Shown piece after piece: positions 1 to 7,442 of a stretch of 64,000 bases of DNA. Below the pieces are notes generated by a model. The model ran no database searches and had not been told where the DNA came from. It saw nothing but the letters and a program-made list of their open reading frames with translations. A program made the translations under genes and the position numbers. Each line of letters begins with the position of its first letter. Within the stretch, counting starts at the first letter, position 1. Where the stretch lies: contig NZ_QWLD01000003.1 in NCBI RefSeq assembly GCF_003600155.1, positions 124,001 through 188,000 on the forward strand, given 5' to 3'. This DNA is from Nesterenkonia muleiensis (lineage in GTDB: Bacteria; Actinomycetota; Actinomycetes; Actinomycetales; Micrococcaceae).

Positions 1-59
1 GCGAATGTCAGGCCAAGATACACCACCCCTGCGACCACCCAGCTTCGCACGATGTCCAT
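1..59 (-). CDS. Small membrane protein, N-terminal fragment (cut by window edge)
   Basis: Only the first 19 codons are inside the window, reading from an ATG at 59 down to base 1. They give MDIVRSWVVAGVVYLGLTF, a short charged start followed by a hydrophobic segment. This resembles the N-terminus of the neighbouring protein at 310-660 (MDLLRTWIISAAVFLGLNF), so the two are probably tandem paralogues. No function can be assigned. The start ATG lacks a well-spaced ribosome-binding site, so it rests mainly on the similarity. Confidence 0.5.
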   Translation of the reverse strand, partial: MDIVRSWVVAGVVYLGLTF

Positions 60-116
60 CACCTGAACTCACAATCCTCTTCTGCAGTTACCCTCATTCA
101 CCGACTGTTCTGCGTC

Positions 117-156
117 CCGTCGTTCCAGTGCCCCGTTCTTAGCACTGGAACGACGG
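117..156. terminator. Perfect 15-bp inverted repeat, probable terminator hairpin
   Basis: The arms CCGTCGTTCCAGTGC (117-131) and GCACTGGAACGACGG (142-156) are perfectly complementary around a 10-base loop. It lies between the two minus-strand paralogues at 1-59 and 310-660. There is no clear U-tract on either strand, which is common for actinobacterial terminators. A protein-binding palindrome is the alternative, but the long loop favours an RNA hairpin. Confidence 0.6.
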
Positions 157-309
157 AACCGCCCGTTCCCCCTGAGCACTTACGAGCGTATTCCCTCAGC
201 GGCCTGCTCGCCTGAGGCTAGAGTCCCAGATCGGGGCCCAATTGACGTGTGGGCCTTCGGCGACGCATCTTTCCCGGCCACAGTGCAGGCCGAATCGCTT
301 GCGGCAGCG

Positions 310-660
310 CTAGGCCATCTTCCACCGGATGAGCATGGCAATCCCGAAACCAAGGGCGGACAGCCCACCTGCTGTGACTATTGACATGCTGAACACCCCC
401 CAGTCGCCCAGGCTCTCAGGCCGCTCCGTTAGCAAGAACCATGCTCCATTGACAACTACGGGAGCGGGCATCACCGCGAGCAGATGCCGGGGCCAGCCTC
501 CCACACCTCGTGCAGCGTGATACAGCGAGGCCACCAGACCGGCCGACAGCGGACAGAGCGCGTAGATGAAGAAGCTGCCATAGCCCACAGTGAGGCTCAG
601 CAGAAAGTTCAGCCCCAGGAAGACTGCAGCAGAGATGATCCAGGTACGCAACAGATCCAC
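310..660 (-). CDS. Small multi-pass membrane protein, unknown function
   Basis: A 116-residue hydrophobic protein with about four predicted membrane segments (roughly residues 5-24, 30-50, 62-80 and 90-112) and almost no soluble domain. The start codon is GTG at 660, supported by AAAGGGG six bases upstream. It is the last full gene of a minus-strand series that begins with the Flp-like protein at 1299-2720, 43 bases after the lipoprotein gene. The N-terminus matches the partial gene at 1-59. I do not recognise the family; the position suggests an accessory of the Tad locus, but this is inference. Confidence 0.6.
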   Translation of the reverse strand: MDLLRTWIISAAVFLGLNFLLSLTVGYGSFFIYALCPLSAGLVASLYHAARGVGGWPRHLLAVMPAPVVVNGAWFLLTERPESLGDWGVFSMSIVTAGGLSALGFGIAMLIRWKMA

Positions 661-703
661 GGTTTACCCCTTTGCGCTGAGGTCACTGACCAGGCAGTGA
701 TCC

Positions 704-1273
704 TCACCAGCTTTGTCCGGCGTCCATCTCCAGAGTCTCGGCGAAACTCTGCACGTCTTCATCACTGACCTCGCTGCCGTAGAACTCTACGGTGACGGCG
801 ACGTCCTGCTCAGGATCAACGAGGACCCACCACCTGCCGGTGATTCCCTCAGCCTCGTCCTCCGACCTGAGATCGACAATATAAGCGTCCTCAGCCCCGG
901 AGATCTCGACCTCTCCCCCTTCGCTGGTGCGAATACCTGGATGGGTGCCGGAGGATCTCACCTGCACGATCATTTCTCCAGCAGCATCGATGGCAGACGG
1001 TGGGGTCTCCCGGAAGCGCCACACCCCAATGAACGCACCAGCACTCTGCTGATCTTCATCGGCGTACTCAGCTACCCACCCACCTTCACGCTCTGCGTCC
1101 CGGTACACCTCATGGATTCCATCCGGCAACTCGAAACTGACCGGACCCACCTGAGTGATGTTGCCGCTTTCACCTTCGCCATCGGTGTGACCGGCGCCAC
1201 CCTCACCGCCATCAGAGGCACAGCTGACCAAGAGCATGCCGGCCATGCCCAGCATGATGCTGGATCGCTTCAT
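704..1273 (-). CDS. Putative secreted lipoprotein near the Tad pilus genes
   Basis: A 189-residue protein with a lipoprotein signal: MKRS, a hydrophobic stretch, and lipobox LVSC with the lipidated Cys at residue 18. A Gly/Glu-rich linker follows, then a roughly 150-residue beta-rich domain without a motif I know. The start at 1273 is chosen over an upstream in-frame codon because AAAGGACG sits just before this ATG and the signal peptide begins there. It lies 25 bases downstream of the large Flp-like protein gene and is probably cotranscribed with it. It should be anchored to the outer face of the membrane; its role is unknown. Confidence 0.7.
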   Translation of the reverse strand: MKRSSIMLGMAGMLLVSCASDGGEGGAGHTDGEGESGNITQVGPVSFELPDGIHEVYRDAEREGGWVAEYADEDQQSAGAFIGVWRFRETPPSAIDAAGEMIVQVRSSGTHPGIRTSEGGEVEISGAEDAYIVDLRSEDEAEGITGRWWVLVDPEQDVAVTVEFYGSEVSDEDVQSFAETLEMDAGQSW

Positions 1274-1298
1274 CGATCTCGTCCTTTCGTGAGGTTGC

Positions 1299-2720
1299 TC
1301 AGCAGTTGGGGTTTTCACGGAACTCACGCGTTCCACCTGGGTGGTCAGGAGGCGCAAGATAGGAGGATTCCTCTAGCCGTTCTTCACTCGAACCGGTATC
1401 CCGGCCGTAGCCACCACCAACCCCGAGAATCTTGGCACGGAATCCCCAGCCGCCGTCTTCAGAAACGCCGGAGAACACATCGTGAGTAGTAACTCCGCGA
1501 TCATATATCAGCTGCTCAAGAGCACTCAATGAGGTTCCGTCCCGTTCTGGCCGCTCGGTCACCCCTTGGGCGTTGGGGGCCATCCCCGCTAGCTGACCAT
1601 CGATTGGATCCGTCATCCAATCCATGACGAGTTGGCGGTCAGCATCAGTCTCGATATCAATCGATGTGGAGTACACCTCGCTGGTGTAATCACCGCTAGT
1701 ACCATTGACCGTTCCCACGGTGAACTCAAGACCGATGACCTCTCCGTCGCTGTTCTCCACCACAGTGAAGGACTCTTCGATCTCATACTGGGGATCGAAG
1801 TCCCACTCGTAAACCCCACCACCAGCTTGGGCACCGAAATTGGACGTGAAGGTGTAAGCCCTCGTCGTGTCTGCAGGGTCGTCACCATGGTGGGTAGCCA
1901 TATGGTACGTGCCGCCGAGAGAGGCACTGCCGCTTATCGACGGCAACCAATCATGACTGAACGAACCTGAGTTATTGACGTTGCCGTCTTCATCCTCATT
2001 GCCTTCGAATCCGGGCCGCAATGAGGCGCTGCCTCCAACTTCACCCTCGAGGCTGAACTGGTGGTGGGTCACGTGAGGGTCACTAGGAGGCTCGGGCGGG
2101 CTGTTGAAGATGGGCCCTAGGACTGGCACATAGTTCCAGTTGGAGTCAACATAGCTCTGCATGTCGTTAACGAATGCCTCGGCTTCTGGCGCATTGTCGA
2201 AGACCCAGGTATCGCCGTTGCCGTATTCCAGTTCAACTCCGGCGTTGGCCCCGGCACCAGCTAATGTGACGTTATTGCCCCAGCTCACGCCAGTATAGGC
2301 ATTCGCCCCGGCAGAGTACCCATCCATGATGGTGACATGGACTTCACCGTCACTGTACTCCTGCCAGGACAACCCCGCGTCTCCGCCCAGGCTGACCCAG
2401 AAGATATCTACGGTCGATCCAGCATTCTGAGCGTTGGAACTGACGGTGCACCGAGGCTGAAAGTCTTCCTCTGTGAGAGGCTCTCTCCCACAGTCACCTC
2501 CGCCGGGCAAATGTGAGCTGATGCTGCAGATCACTTCACTGATGGTGTCCCGCACCTGCGGCGCGAACTGACTGGCCCACGGAAGAGCCACCAGAGAGGC
2601 AATGATGACCGTAATCGCAACCGCCACGCCGGTATATTCCAGAGTTCCCGCCCCCGACTCCCGATCCGGAAGCGAGGCTCTCGGTTCCCACGTGCCCTCT
2701 TGGGCTGTCCCTGTGTGCAT
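1299..2720 (-). CDS. Large secreted protein with Flp-pilin-like N-terminus
   Basis: A 473-residue protein. Residues about 22-48 read SGAGTLEYTGVAVAITVIIA, almost the same as the processed N-terminus of the Flp pilin at 4226-4435 (GQGTVEYVGIAVVITVIIAG), including the Glu-Tyr pair expected at a class III prepilin cleavage site. A long extracellular region with several Cys, Gly-rich and acidic stretches follows, with no domain I recognise. The ATG at 2720 has AAAGGA upstream; earlier in-frame codons lack this. The prepilin peptidase gene lies just upstream. A minor or tip pilin of the Tad pilus is my inference. It is distantly similar to the product at 14142-15383. Confidence 0.75.
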   Translation of the reverse strand: MHTGTAQEGTWEPRASLPDRESGAGTLEYTGVAVAITVIIASLVALPWASQFAPQVRDTISEVICSISSHLPGGGDCGREPLTEEDFQPRCTVSSNAQNAGSTVDIFWVSLGGDAGLSWQEYSDGEVHVTIMDGYSAGANAYTGVSWGNNVTLAGAGANAGVELEYGNGDTWVFDNAPEAEAFVNDMQSYVDSNWNYVPVLGPIFNSPPEPPSDPHVTHHQFSLEGEVGGSASLRPGFEGNEDEDGNVNNSGSFSHDWLPSISGSASLGGTYHMATHHGDDPADTTRAYTFTSNFGAQAGGGVYEWDFDPQYEIEESFTVVENSDGEVIGLEFTVGTVNGTSGDYTSEVYSTSIDIETDADRQLVMDWMTDPIDGQLAGMAPNAQGVTERPERDGTSLSALEQLIYDRGVTTHDVFSGVSEDGGWGFRAKILGVGGGYGRDTGSSEERLEESSYLAPPDHPGGTREFRENPNC

Positions 2721-2947
2721 ATTCCCGTTCCTTTGGTCTTCCCACCCCGTGAAGAAAATTCCTATTCCATATGCACGATACGAGCTGGGCGAGCGGAAAA
2801 CATGAGCCTTAGGCACCTATCACAGGCCTAATTCGCTGCGAGGAGACCTGTCGGTCGAGCCAGGGACACAGAGCAGGTCAAGACATGCTCACATCCGTCC
2901 AGCAACCCACGTGAGGCCCCCGCCGGGCAGGCACGATCGGACGATGC

Positions 2948-3637
2948 TCAATACGCCAAGAGTCCGACGATCAGGACGCCTGCGATCAGGTGGGGGCCAA
3001 GTGCGAGATGAGAACGCGGATCTGCCCGACGGCGAATGATCTGCACTAATCCGAAGCCGAGGCCGATCATCAAGCCAAGACCTACTCCTAGGAGCGTGAC
3101 CATAGGGCCGTGCCATCCCAGCACCAGACCAGCTGAGAGCATAAGTTTGACATCGCCAAATCCCATTTGCGATGGGGAGGCAATGAACAAGATCAAAAAG
3201 AACAATGTCGCGCCGAGCGCGCAGGCCAGAGCCACCCCCCACCGGGACCATTGCCCGGTGACCAGAGCATCTGAAGTCAGAGCAAGCAGACACGCAAGGG
3301 CCAATGGCAAGGTCATCACGTCGGGCAGACGCCGTTCCCGCCAGTCGATGGACGCCAAAAGAGGACCGCTTAAAGCGAAAAGCAGCAGCACGGCCCGTGC
3401 GGGCCAAGAGCCCGTAGGACCAATCGCTGCTAACGTGGCCAATAGACCACCAGCAACACCGTTCCACACCCAAAACCGTCGAGGAGCCGGAGACCCGGTA
3501 AGAAGTGGCGGAAAGAATCCTCTCAACGCCCGGCTAGTTGATGAGTCGGATGTCGTCAAAGAGCCGACCAATCGCTGACGGACTGTAGGACACCGCATTG
3601 CCTGCGCCATCATATTGCACGCTTGCCGAGGCTCCAT
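2948..3637 (-). CDS. A24-family prepilin peptidase (TadV/CpaA type)
   Basis: A polytopic membrane aspartic protease that should cleave the leader peptides of Flp and the TadE/G-like proteins. The two catalytic aspartates are visible: D98 in SIDWRERRLPD and D162 in the GxGD-type motif MGFGDVKL, separated by hydrophobic helices. It lacks the N-terminal methylase domain of PilD, as is usual for Tad systems. The start is uncertain: the longest frame begins at 3637 but overlaps the TadG-like gene by about 100 bases. TTG codons at 3559 or 3526 would remove most of the overlap but have no good ribosome-binding site. Function is secure, start is not. Confidence 0.85.
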   Translation of the reverse strand: MEPRQACNMMAQAMRCPTVRQRLVGSLTTSDSSTSRALRGFFPPLLTGSPAPRRFWVWNGVAGGLLATLAAIGPTGSWPARAVLLLFALSGPLLASIDWRERRLPDVMTLPLALACLLALTSDALVTGQWSRWGVALACALGATLFFLILFIASPSQMGFGDVKLMLSAGLVLGWHGPMVTLLGVGLGLMIGLGFGLVQIIRRRADPRSHLALGPHLIAGVLIVGLLAY

Positions 3638-4205
3638 TACCAGAGCACGTTACTTTCCAGGCGATGAGAGTTTGGCTGTTGTCTTCCCATTGACCGCCAT
3701 CACCTATGCAGCTCACTCCTGCTACGCTCAGTTCGGCTGTCGCCGTGGCATTACCTTGGACATCGCCGATCATATTTGACGTCGTCCCCTGGGCATCGAC
3801 CACTTCGGAGTCAGTGTCGACAGTAATCTCCACGGTTCGGAACCCTGGTGTCCTAGAAGAGTAGTTTCGCACAGTGGAGTTGCTATTGGCCTGCGCAAAA
3901 CTCACTGCTTCCCAATACCCCGACCCGCCCGCAGAAGCCGCATAATGGTCAAAGTCTCTCCACACTTCGTAGCCATCCGCACGGGTAGTGGGCATAATCT
4001 GCCCATGCACCCAGGCGTCAATCCAGTTTCGTTTGGCCTCCTCAGCAGCTGCCAAAGACGCCGCATCGGCTGCCTTTTGGGCCTTGCCCCGCACATCGGA
4101 GGCCTGACCAAGTACCACAAGCCCCAGACCAACGATCAGTACAGATACAGCAAGAAGGAGGACGGCCAGGGACATCTGGCCGTCCTCCTTCTTTATGGTA
4201 CGCAT
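3534..4205 (-). CDS. TadG-like pilus-assembly protein
   Basis: A 223-residue protein with the signature N-terminus of TadE/TadG-like proteins: a short basic stretch, EDGQ, then a long hydrophobic helix (residues 12-35) followed by DVRGKAQKAADAASLAAA, a helix typical of TadG. The rest is a secreted beta-rich domain with two Cys. It is probably processed by the downstream prepilin peptidase and acts at the base of the Flp pilus. The ATG at 4205 is preceded by an in-frame GTG at 4208. A strong AAGGAGGA followed by an in-frame ATG at 4175 is an alternative start, but it would remove the EDGQ region. An 18-bp hairpin spans this part of the gene. Confidence 0.8.
   Translation of the reverse strand: MRTIKKEDGQMSLAVLLLAVSVLIVGLGLVVLGQASDVRGKAQKAADAASLAAAEEAKRNWIDAWVHGQIMPTTRADGYEVWRDFDHYAASAGGSGYWEAVSFAQANSNSTVRNYSSRTPGFRTVEITVDTDSEVVDAQGTTSNMIGDVQGNATATAELSVAGVSCIGDGGQWEDNSQTLIAWKVTCSGNGASASVQYDGAGNAVSYSPSAIGRLFDDIRLIN
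4152..4193. repeat. Perfect 18-bp inverted repeat at the start of the TadG-like gene
   Basis: AAGAAGGAGGACGGCCAG (4152-4169) and its exact complement (4176-4193) enclose a six-base loop. On the minus strand this forms a very stable mRNA hairpin 33 bases after the end of the pilin gene, inside the first codons of the TadG-like gene. The first arm holds a perfect AAGGAGGA and the loop holds an in-frame ATG. It could protect or terminate the abundant pilin mRNA, or limit translation of the downstream gene. Confidence 0.85.
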
Positions 4206-4225
4206 CACTTAAGTGTTTCCAGACC

Positions 4226-4435
4226 TTATCCGCTGATGCCTTCTGCGATGGAGGAGATCACACGCGAGATCACAGAGTTGATCTCCTCGTAGATCTGGCT
4301 CTCTGTGAGAACCATCACAACACCGGCGATGATGACGGTGATCACCACTGCGATGCCGACATACTCAACAGTTCCCTGACCTTCTTCTTTGCGCTGTTCG
4401 AGAGCGTTCTTCAGGTTGAGGTAGAAGTTCATCAT
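4226..4435 (-). CDS. flp: Flp family type IVb pilin
   Basis: A 69-residue prepilin, the expected size. A charged leader (residues 1-19, ending KEEGQ) is followed by GTVEYVGIAVVITVIIAG, the class III hydrophobic stretch with the Glu-Tyr pair, and a short amphipathic tail. It is the major subunit of the Tad/Flp pilus and would be processed after the Gly by the peptidase at 2948-3637. AAAAGGATT lies eight bases before the first of two adjacent ATGs. It has its own upstream region with a small hairpin and a motif shared with the assembly operon, suggesting separate but coordinated expression. Confidence 0.93.
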   Translation of the reverse strand: MMNFYLNLKNALEQRKEEGQGTVEYVGIAVVITVIIAGVVMVLTESQIYEEINSVISRVISSIAEGISG

Positions 4436-4456
4436 GAGTCAATCCTTTTCCGTTCC

Positions 4457-4473
4457 GAATAGCGGAGCTATTC
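4457..4473. promoter_or_regulatory. Small hairpin in the 5' leader of flp
   Basis: GAATAGC (4457-4463) pairs with GCTATTC (4467-4473) around a three-base loop, immediately upstream of the flp ribosome-binding site. Such a tight 5' hairpin could stabilise the pilin mRNA; function is inferred from position only. Confidence 0.45.
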
Positions 4474-4555
4474 CCGTGTTAAGACCCCCAGGCTTTCGCC
4501 CCTCTTGGCCTCCTTGCACTGACTACTATTCCAAGCCCTGCATCCGAAACCTAGA

Positions 4556-4568
4556 GCCTAAAGACCCA
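4556..4568 (-). promoter_or_regulatory. 13-base motif upstream of flp, shared with the tad operon
   Basis: On the minus strand the sequence is TGGGTCTTTAGGC, about 121 bases upstream of the flp ATG. The identical 13 bases occur at 13690-13702 in the same orientation, about 132 bases upstream of the first gene of the Tad assembly operon. The adjacent response regulator or an alternative sigma factor could read it; this is inference. Confidence 0.5.
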
Positions 4569-4663
4569 TTGCTAGGCCCAAAACCACGACAGGACGTGGG
4601 GCCCAAGCAAGGACGCCCCCACAGCAGCGCTTTCCTCAGTCATCTCCGGATCTCTGCTCGATC

Positions 4664-5359
4664 TCACAGCTGATTGCGGAACCAGACGCTGACTGCTTCT
4701 GCACGCGACCCGACTCCCATTTTGGAGAAGATCCGGTTGGTGTGGTTCTTGACCGTCTTTTCGCTGAGGAACAGCTGACCGGCGATCTCCTTGTTCGGAA
4801 GCCCGTCCGCCACCAGCTCCATAATCTGTGCCTCCCGCCCGCTGAGGCCGAAGGGGGAACGCCCACGCACAACCTCCGTGGTACTGTCCGTAGCTCTTTC
4901 GTCGGTAACTGTCTCTGATATGCGTGGATTCGCTTCGGCATCGCTCCCAGAACCTGACATGACCGCGGTGATGGCACTGGGTGACATCAACGATGCCCCG
5001 CCAGCCACGGAGTGAAGCGCCTTGGAGAGGTCCTCCATCTGAATCTCGTTATACACCACGTATCCCCGTGCACCGTTTCGCAGCGCAGAATTGATCACTT
5101 CGTGCTCTTCGCTGTGGGTCAGCATCACCACTGGGCAGATGCACGAAATGGTCTTCACCGCCTCGACACCAGTCATCACCGGCATCCGCACGTCCAATAA
5201 GCAGATATCGGGTGTGAGCTCCTGAGCAAGGTCAATAGCCTGCTTTCCGTTCTCAGCCGATCCTACGAGTTCCAAGTCCGGCAGTGCATTCAAGATCTGC
5301 TCCAGGCCTGTACGGACTACCCCGTTATCGTCCGCTATCAGTACACGCAAAGTACTCAT
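4664..5359 (-). CDS. NarL/LuxR-family response regulator
   Basis: A 231-residue two-domain regulator. The receiver has the acidic pair D10-D11, phospho-acceptor D56 (LLDVRMP) and T81. The position of the normally conserved Lys after GYVV is Tyr103, which is unusual. A linker of about 40 residues leads to a LuxR-type helix-turn-helix (about 165-228: LSGREAQIMELVADGLPNKE and SEKTVKNH). It overlaps the sensor-kinase gene by ATGA, so the two are translationally coupled and form a two-component pair. Its place at the end of the assembly operon, just before flp, suggests control of pilus genes. Confidence 0.9.
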   Translation of the reverse strand: MSTLRVLIADDNGVVRTGLEQILNALPDLELVGSAENGKQAIDLAQELTPDICLLDVRMPVMTGVEAVKTISCICPVVMLTHSEEHEVINSALRNGARGYVVYNEIQMEDLSKALHSVAGGASLMSPSAITAVMSGSGSDAEANPRISETVTDERATDSTTEVVRGRSPFGLSGREAQIMELVADGLPNKEIAGQLFLSEKTVKNHTNRIFSKMGVGSRAEAVSVWFRNQL

Positions 5360-6549
5360 GAGTCTTCCTCCTGACCAGCCACCGGCACGATGAGCGTCAC
5401 CTCAGTCCCCTGTCCCTCCCGAGACTTCACGGTCAGCTTACCCCCGACCTCCTCAGTTCGTTCACGCATCCCGACCAGACCGTAGTGATTGTCCTTTCGG
5501 TGGCCTTTTCCCGTTCGCGTGGAAAACCCGCGCCCTGCGTCGCGGACAACTACCTGCAGCCTGCCCCCCGTATAGGAGACTTCGCACTCCACGCGCTCTT
5601 CACCGGAATGGGTGACTGCGTTGATCAGAGCTTCCTCAGCAATCTTTTGAGCGACATATCGGATGTCAAGGGGCAGCGGAGGCATTGCGGTCGCGATCAC
5701 GTGGTCTACCGTGACACCGTGTATCGCCTGCACTTCGTCAACCACCTTCTGCAGCGAATCCTCCAATGGGGGAACCGCCGCCTCACGCAGGTCGGTCAGC
5801 AGCAGACGGGACTCCGCAATAGCTTCTGTGGCCGACTCGCTGATCTGTTGCGCCTCCTCTGCTGACTTTCCGCTGATCACCATAGCCTTCGCCTGCAGCG
5901 AGATACCTTCGAGACTCTTGACCAGTGAATCGTGTAGTTCCCTTGCCAACCTGGACCGTTCCTGTCCCAACGCGGCATCGGCTGCGGCGGATCGAGCCTG
6001 CTCGATAGCGGTGTCAACCTGCTTCTGCAGCCGTTGCATCACGCTGCCCACGCAGGTGAGGCTGGCGAAAAGTACCAATGATGCCATGACCGTCGTCGGC
6101 GATTGCGCCCACGAATTTCCATCCGACAGGTGAATCGCAACAACCATGATGTACCCCGATGAGAGCAACATCGTCAGGAGGACCTGTCCCAGCACTGGGA
6201 AGAACAGCCCGATGAGCACCGCGGTAGTGCCCAGATAGCCCATGTATGCGGTGGGTGTGTTCGCATTGGCAAAAACAACAAGTCCCAACAGAATGTCAAG
6301 ACCGACTGCTGCTGGGTGCCGGGCGATGAAAGGGGCCACACGATCCCACGCCAGGAGGACGCTCAACGAGGTCGCCAATACCGCCCCAAGCATCACGAGC
6401 TCGCTGAACCCACCTTCCTCGCCCGCGACCACCGCCACCGGATAGGTGCAGATCAAGCGCAGGACCAGAGCGATCTTGCCGCATTTAACCAGAACGTACC
6501 CTGCCTTTACAGAACCGGAGCTCTGCCTTCTCCTTGCGGCAGCCATCAT
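5356..6549 (-). CDS. NarL-type sensor histidine kinase
   Basis: A 397-residue kinase. About five membrane helices fill residues 20-170 without a large extracellular loop. A coiled segment leads to the HisKA_3 phospho-acceptor box RLARELHDSLV with His206. The ATPase domain shows the N-box (EEALINAVTHSG), DAGRGF and the G-box near HYGLVGMRERTEEVGG. It should autophosphorylate and pass phosphate to the regulator at 4664-5359. Its first ATG overlaps the stop of the TadC gene (ATGA), so it is part of the pilus operon. The signal is unknown; an intramembrane-sensing layout is possible. Confidence 0.9.
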   Translation of the reverse strand: MMAAARRRQSSGSVKAGYVLVKCGKIALVLRLICTYPVAVVAGEEGGFSELVMLGAVLATSLSVLLAWDRVAPFIARHPAAVGLDILLGLVVFANANTPTAYMGYLGTTAVLIGLFFPVLGQVLLTMLLSSGYIMVVAIHLSDGNSWAQSPTTVMASLVLFASLTCVGSVMQRLQKQVDTAIEQARSAAADAALGQERSRLARELHDSLVKSLEGISLQAKAMVISGKSAEEAQQISESATEAIAESRLLLTDLREAAVPPLEDSLQKVVDEVQAIHGVTVDHVIATAMPPLPLDIRYVAQKIAEEALINAVTHSGEERVECEVSYTGGRLQVVVRDAGRGFSTRTGKGHRKDNHYGLVGMRERTEEVGGKLTVKSREGQGTEVTLIVPVAGQEEDS

Positions 6550-7442
6550 TCTCCGAACAGGGTCCCGAAGTCGATGTCAGCGACATACCAGATGCTCACC
6601 AGCAGGAGCACCATAGTGCCAGGGACCATGATCAAGGTGACCACACTAGCGATCTTGGGCGAGGCTTTTGAGGCTTCCTGCCGCGCTCGCTGGGCGCGTT
6701 TCTGCCGCAGGTCCGTGGCAATCTGGTCCAGAGACTCCACCAAGGGAGACCCTAAGTCCTCCGACTGCATCAAGGCGGTGACGAACGCTTCCATGGATTG
6801 CGATTTGGTCCGCTCCTTCATATCGCGGAACGCCTCATATCGCGATGTACCCACGTCCATCTGCCGAAGAGCTGTCTGCATTTCCACTGCCAACGGCCCC
6901 TCAGTCCTCTCGAGCACACGTTGCAGAGCACCACGAAACGAAAGACCGGCGGATACTGTCACCGCAAGGACATCTAAGAAATCTGGAAGCGCGTCCTCGA
7001 TCTCCTCCTGCCGACGCCGGCCAGCGGAGTAGAGGATGAGGTCCGGGAGGAAAAAGCCAAGAATGACGACGAGCAGCGGAAACAGAACGTTCTGAGTGAA
7101 CATGAACAGCGCCACCGCGCCCAATCCGAAGATCAGCAGCAGGCGCGCTTTCATGGCAAAGAAGTCTGCCGGGGAAGCGAACTCCTGAGACTGCGCATAG
7201 ACCAGACGTGTGGACACGAAATTCCGATAGGAGGCCCCCATGACTCCCGAGATCTCAGGACCCACTCGCTGTCCGAACCAGGTGAACGGGCTCTTTCCAC
7301 GACGCCGCCTCGCCGGCTCTTTGATCAGGGCTCGGTCCTCGACGCTGAGATGGCCGAGGGGGTCTGCCCGGACAAGACGAAGCCCGTAGGCCAGCGCGCC
7401 GAAGACCAGCACGGCGCCAAGGCCCCAGAGGAGTGGTTCCAT
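6546..7442 (-). CDS. tadC: Type II secretion F-domain protein, TadC
   Basis: A 298-residue inner-membrane platform protein of the Tad pilus. It has an N-terminal helix, two central helices (around residues 96-130) and the T2SSF cytoplasmic domain (about 145-270, including ALPDFLDVLAVTVSAGLSF and LGSPLVESLDQIATDLR), ending in a C-terminal helix. Its ATG shares one base with the stop of TadB, and its stop overlaps the kinase start. TadB and TadC together form the platform on which the CpaF-type ATPase acts. The order and size fit the family; TadC rather than TadB is assigned from position. Confidence 0.9.
   Translation of the reverse strand: MEPLLWGLGAVLVFGALAYGLRLVRADPLGHLSVEDRALIKEPARRRRGKSPFTWFGQRVGPEISGVMGASYRNFVSTRLVYAQSQEFASPADFFAMKARLLLIFGLGAVALFMFTQNVLFPLLVVILGFFLPDLILYSAGRRRQEEIEDALPDFLDVLAVTVSAGLSFRGALQRVLERTEGPLAVEMQTALRQMDVGTSRYEAFRDMKERTKSQSMEAFVTALMQSEDLGSPLVESLDQIATDLRQKRAQRARQEASKASPKIASVVTLIMVPGTMVLLLVSIWYVADIDFGTLFGE

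Noticed and set aside
2889-3473. Minus-strand frame overlapping the prepilin peptidase in another frame
   Set aside because: Arg/Ser/Trp-rich product; the overlapping frame has the aspartic peptidase motifs and membrane helices.
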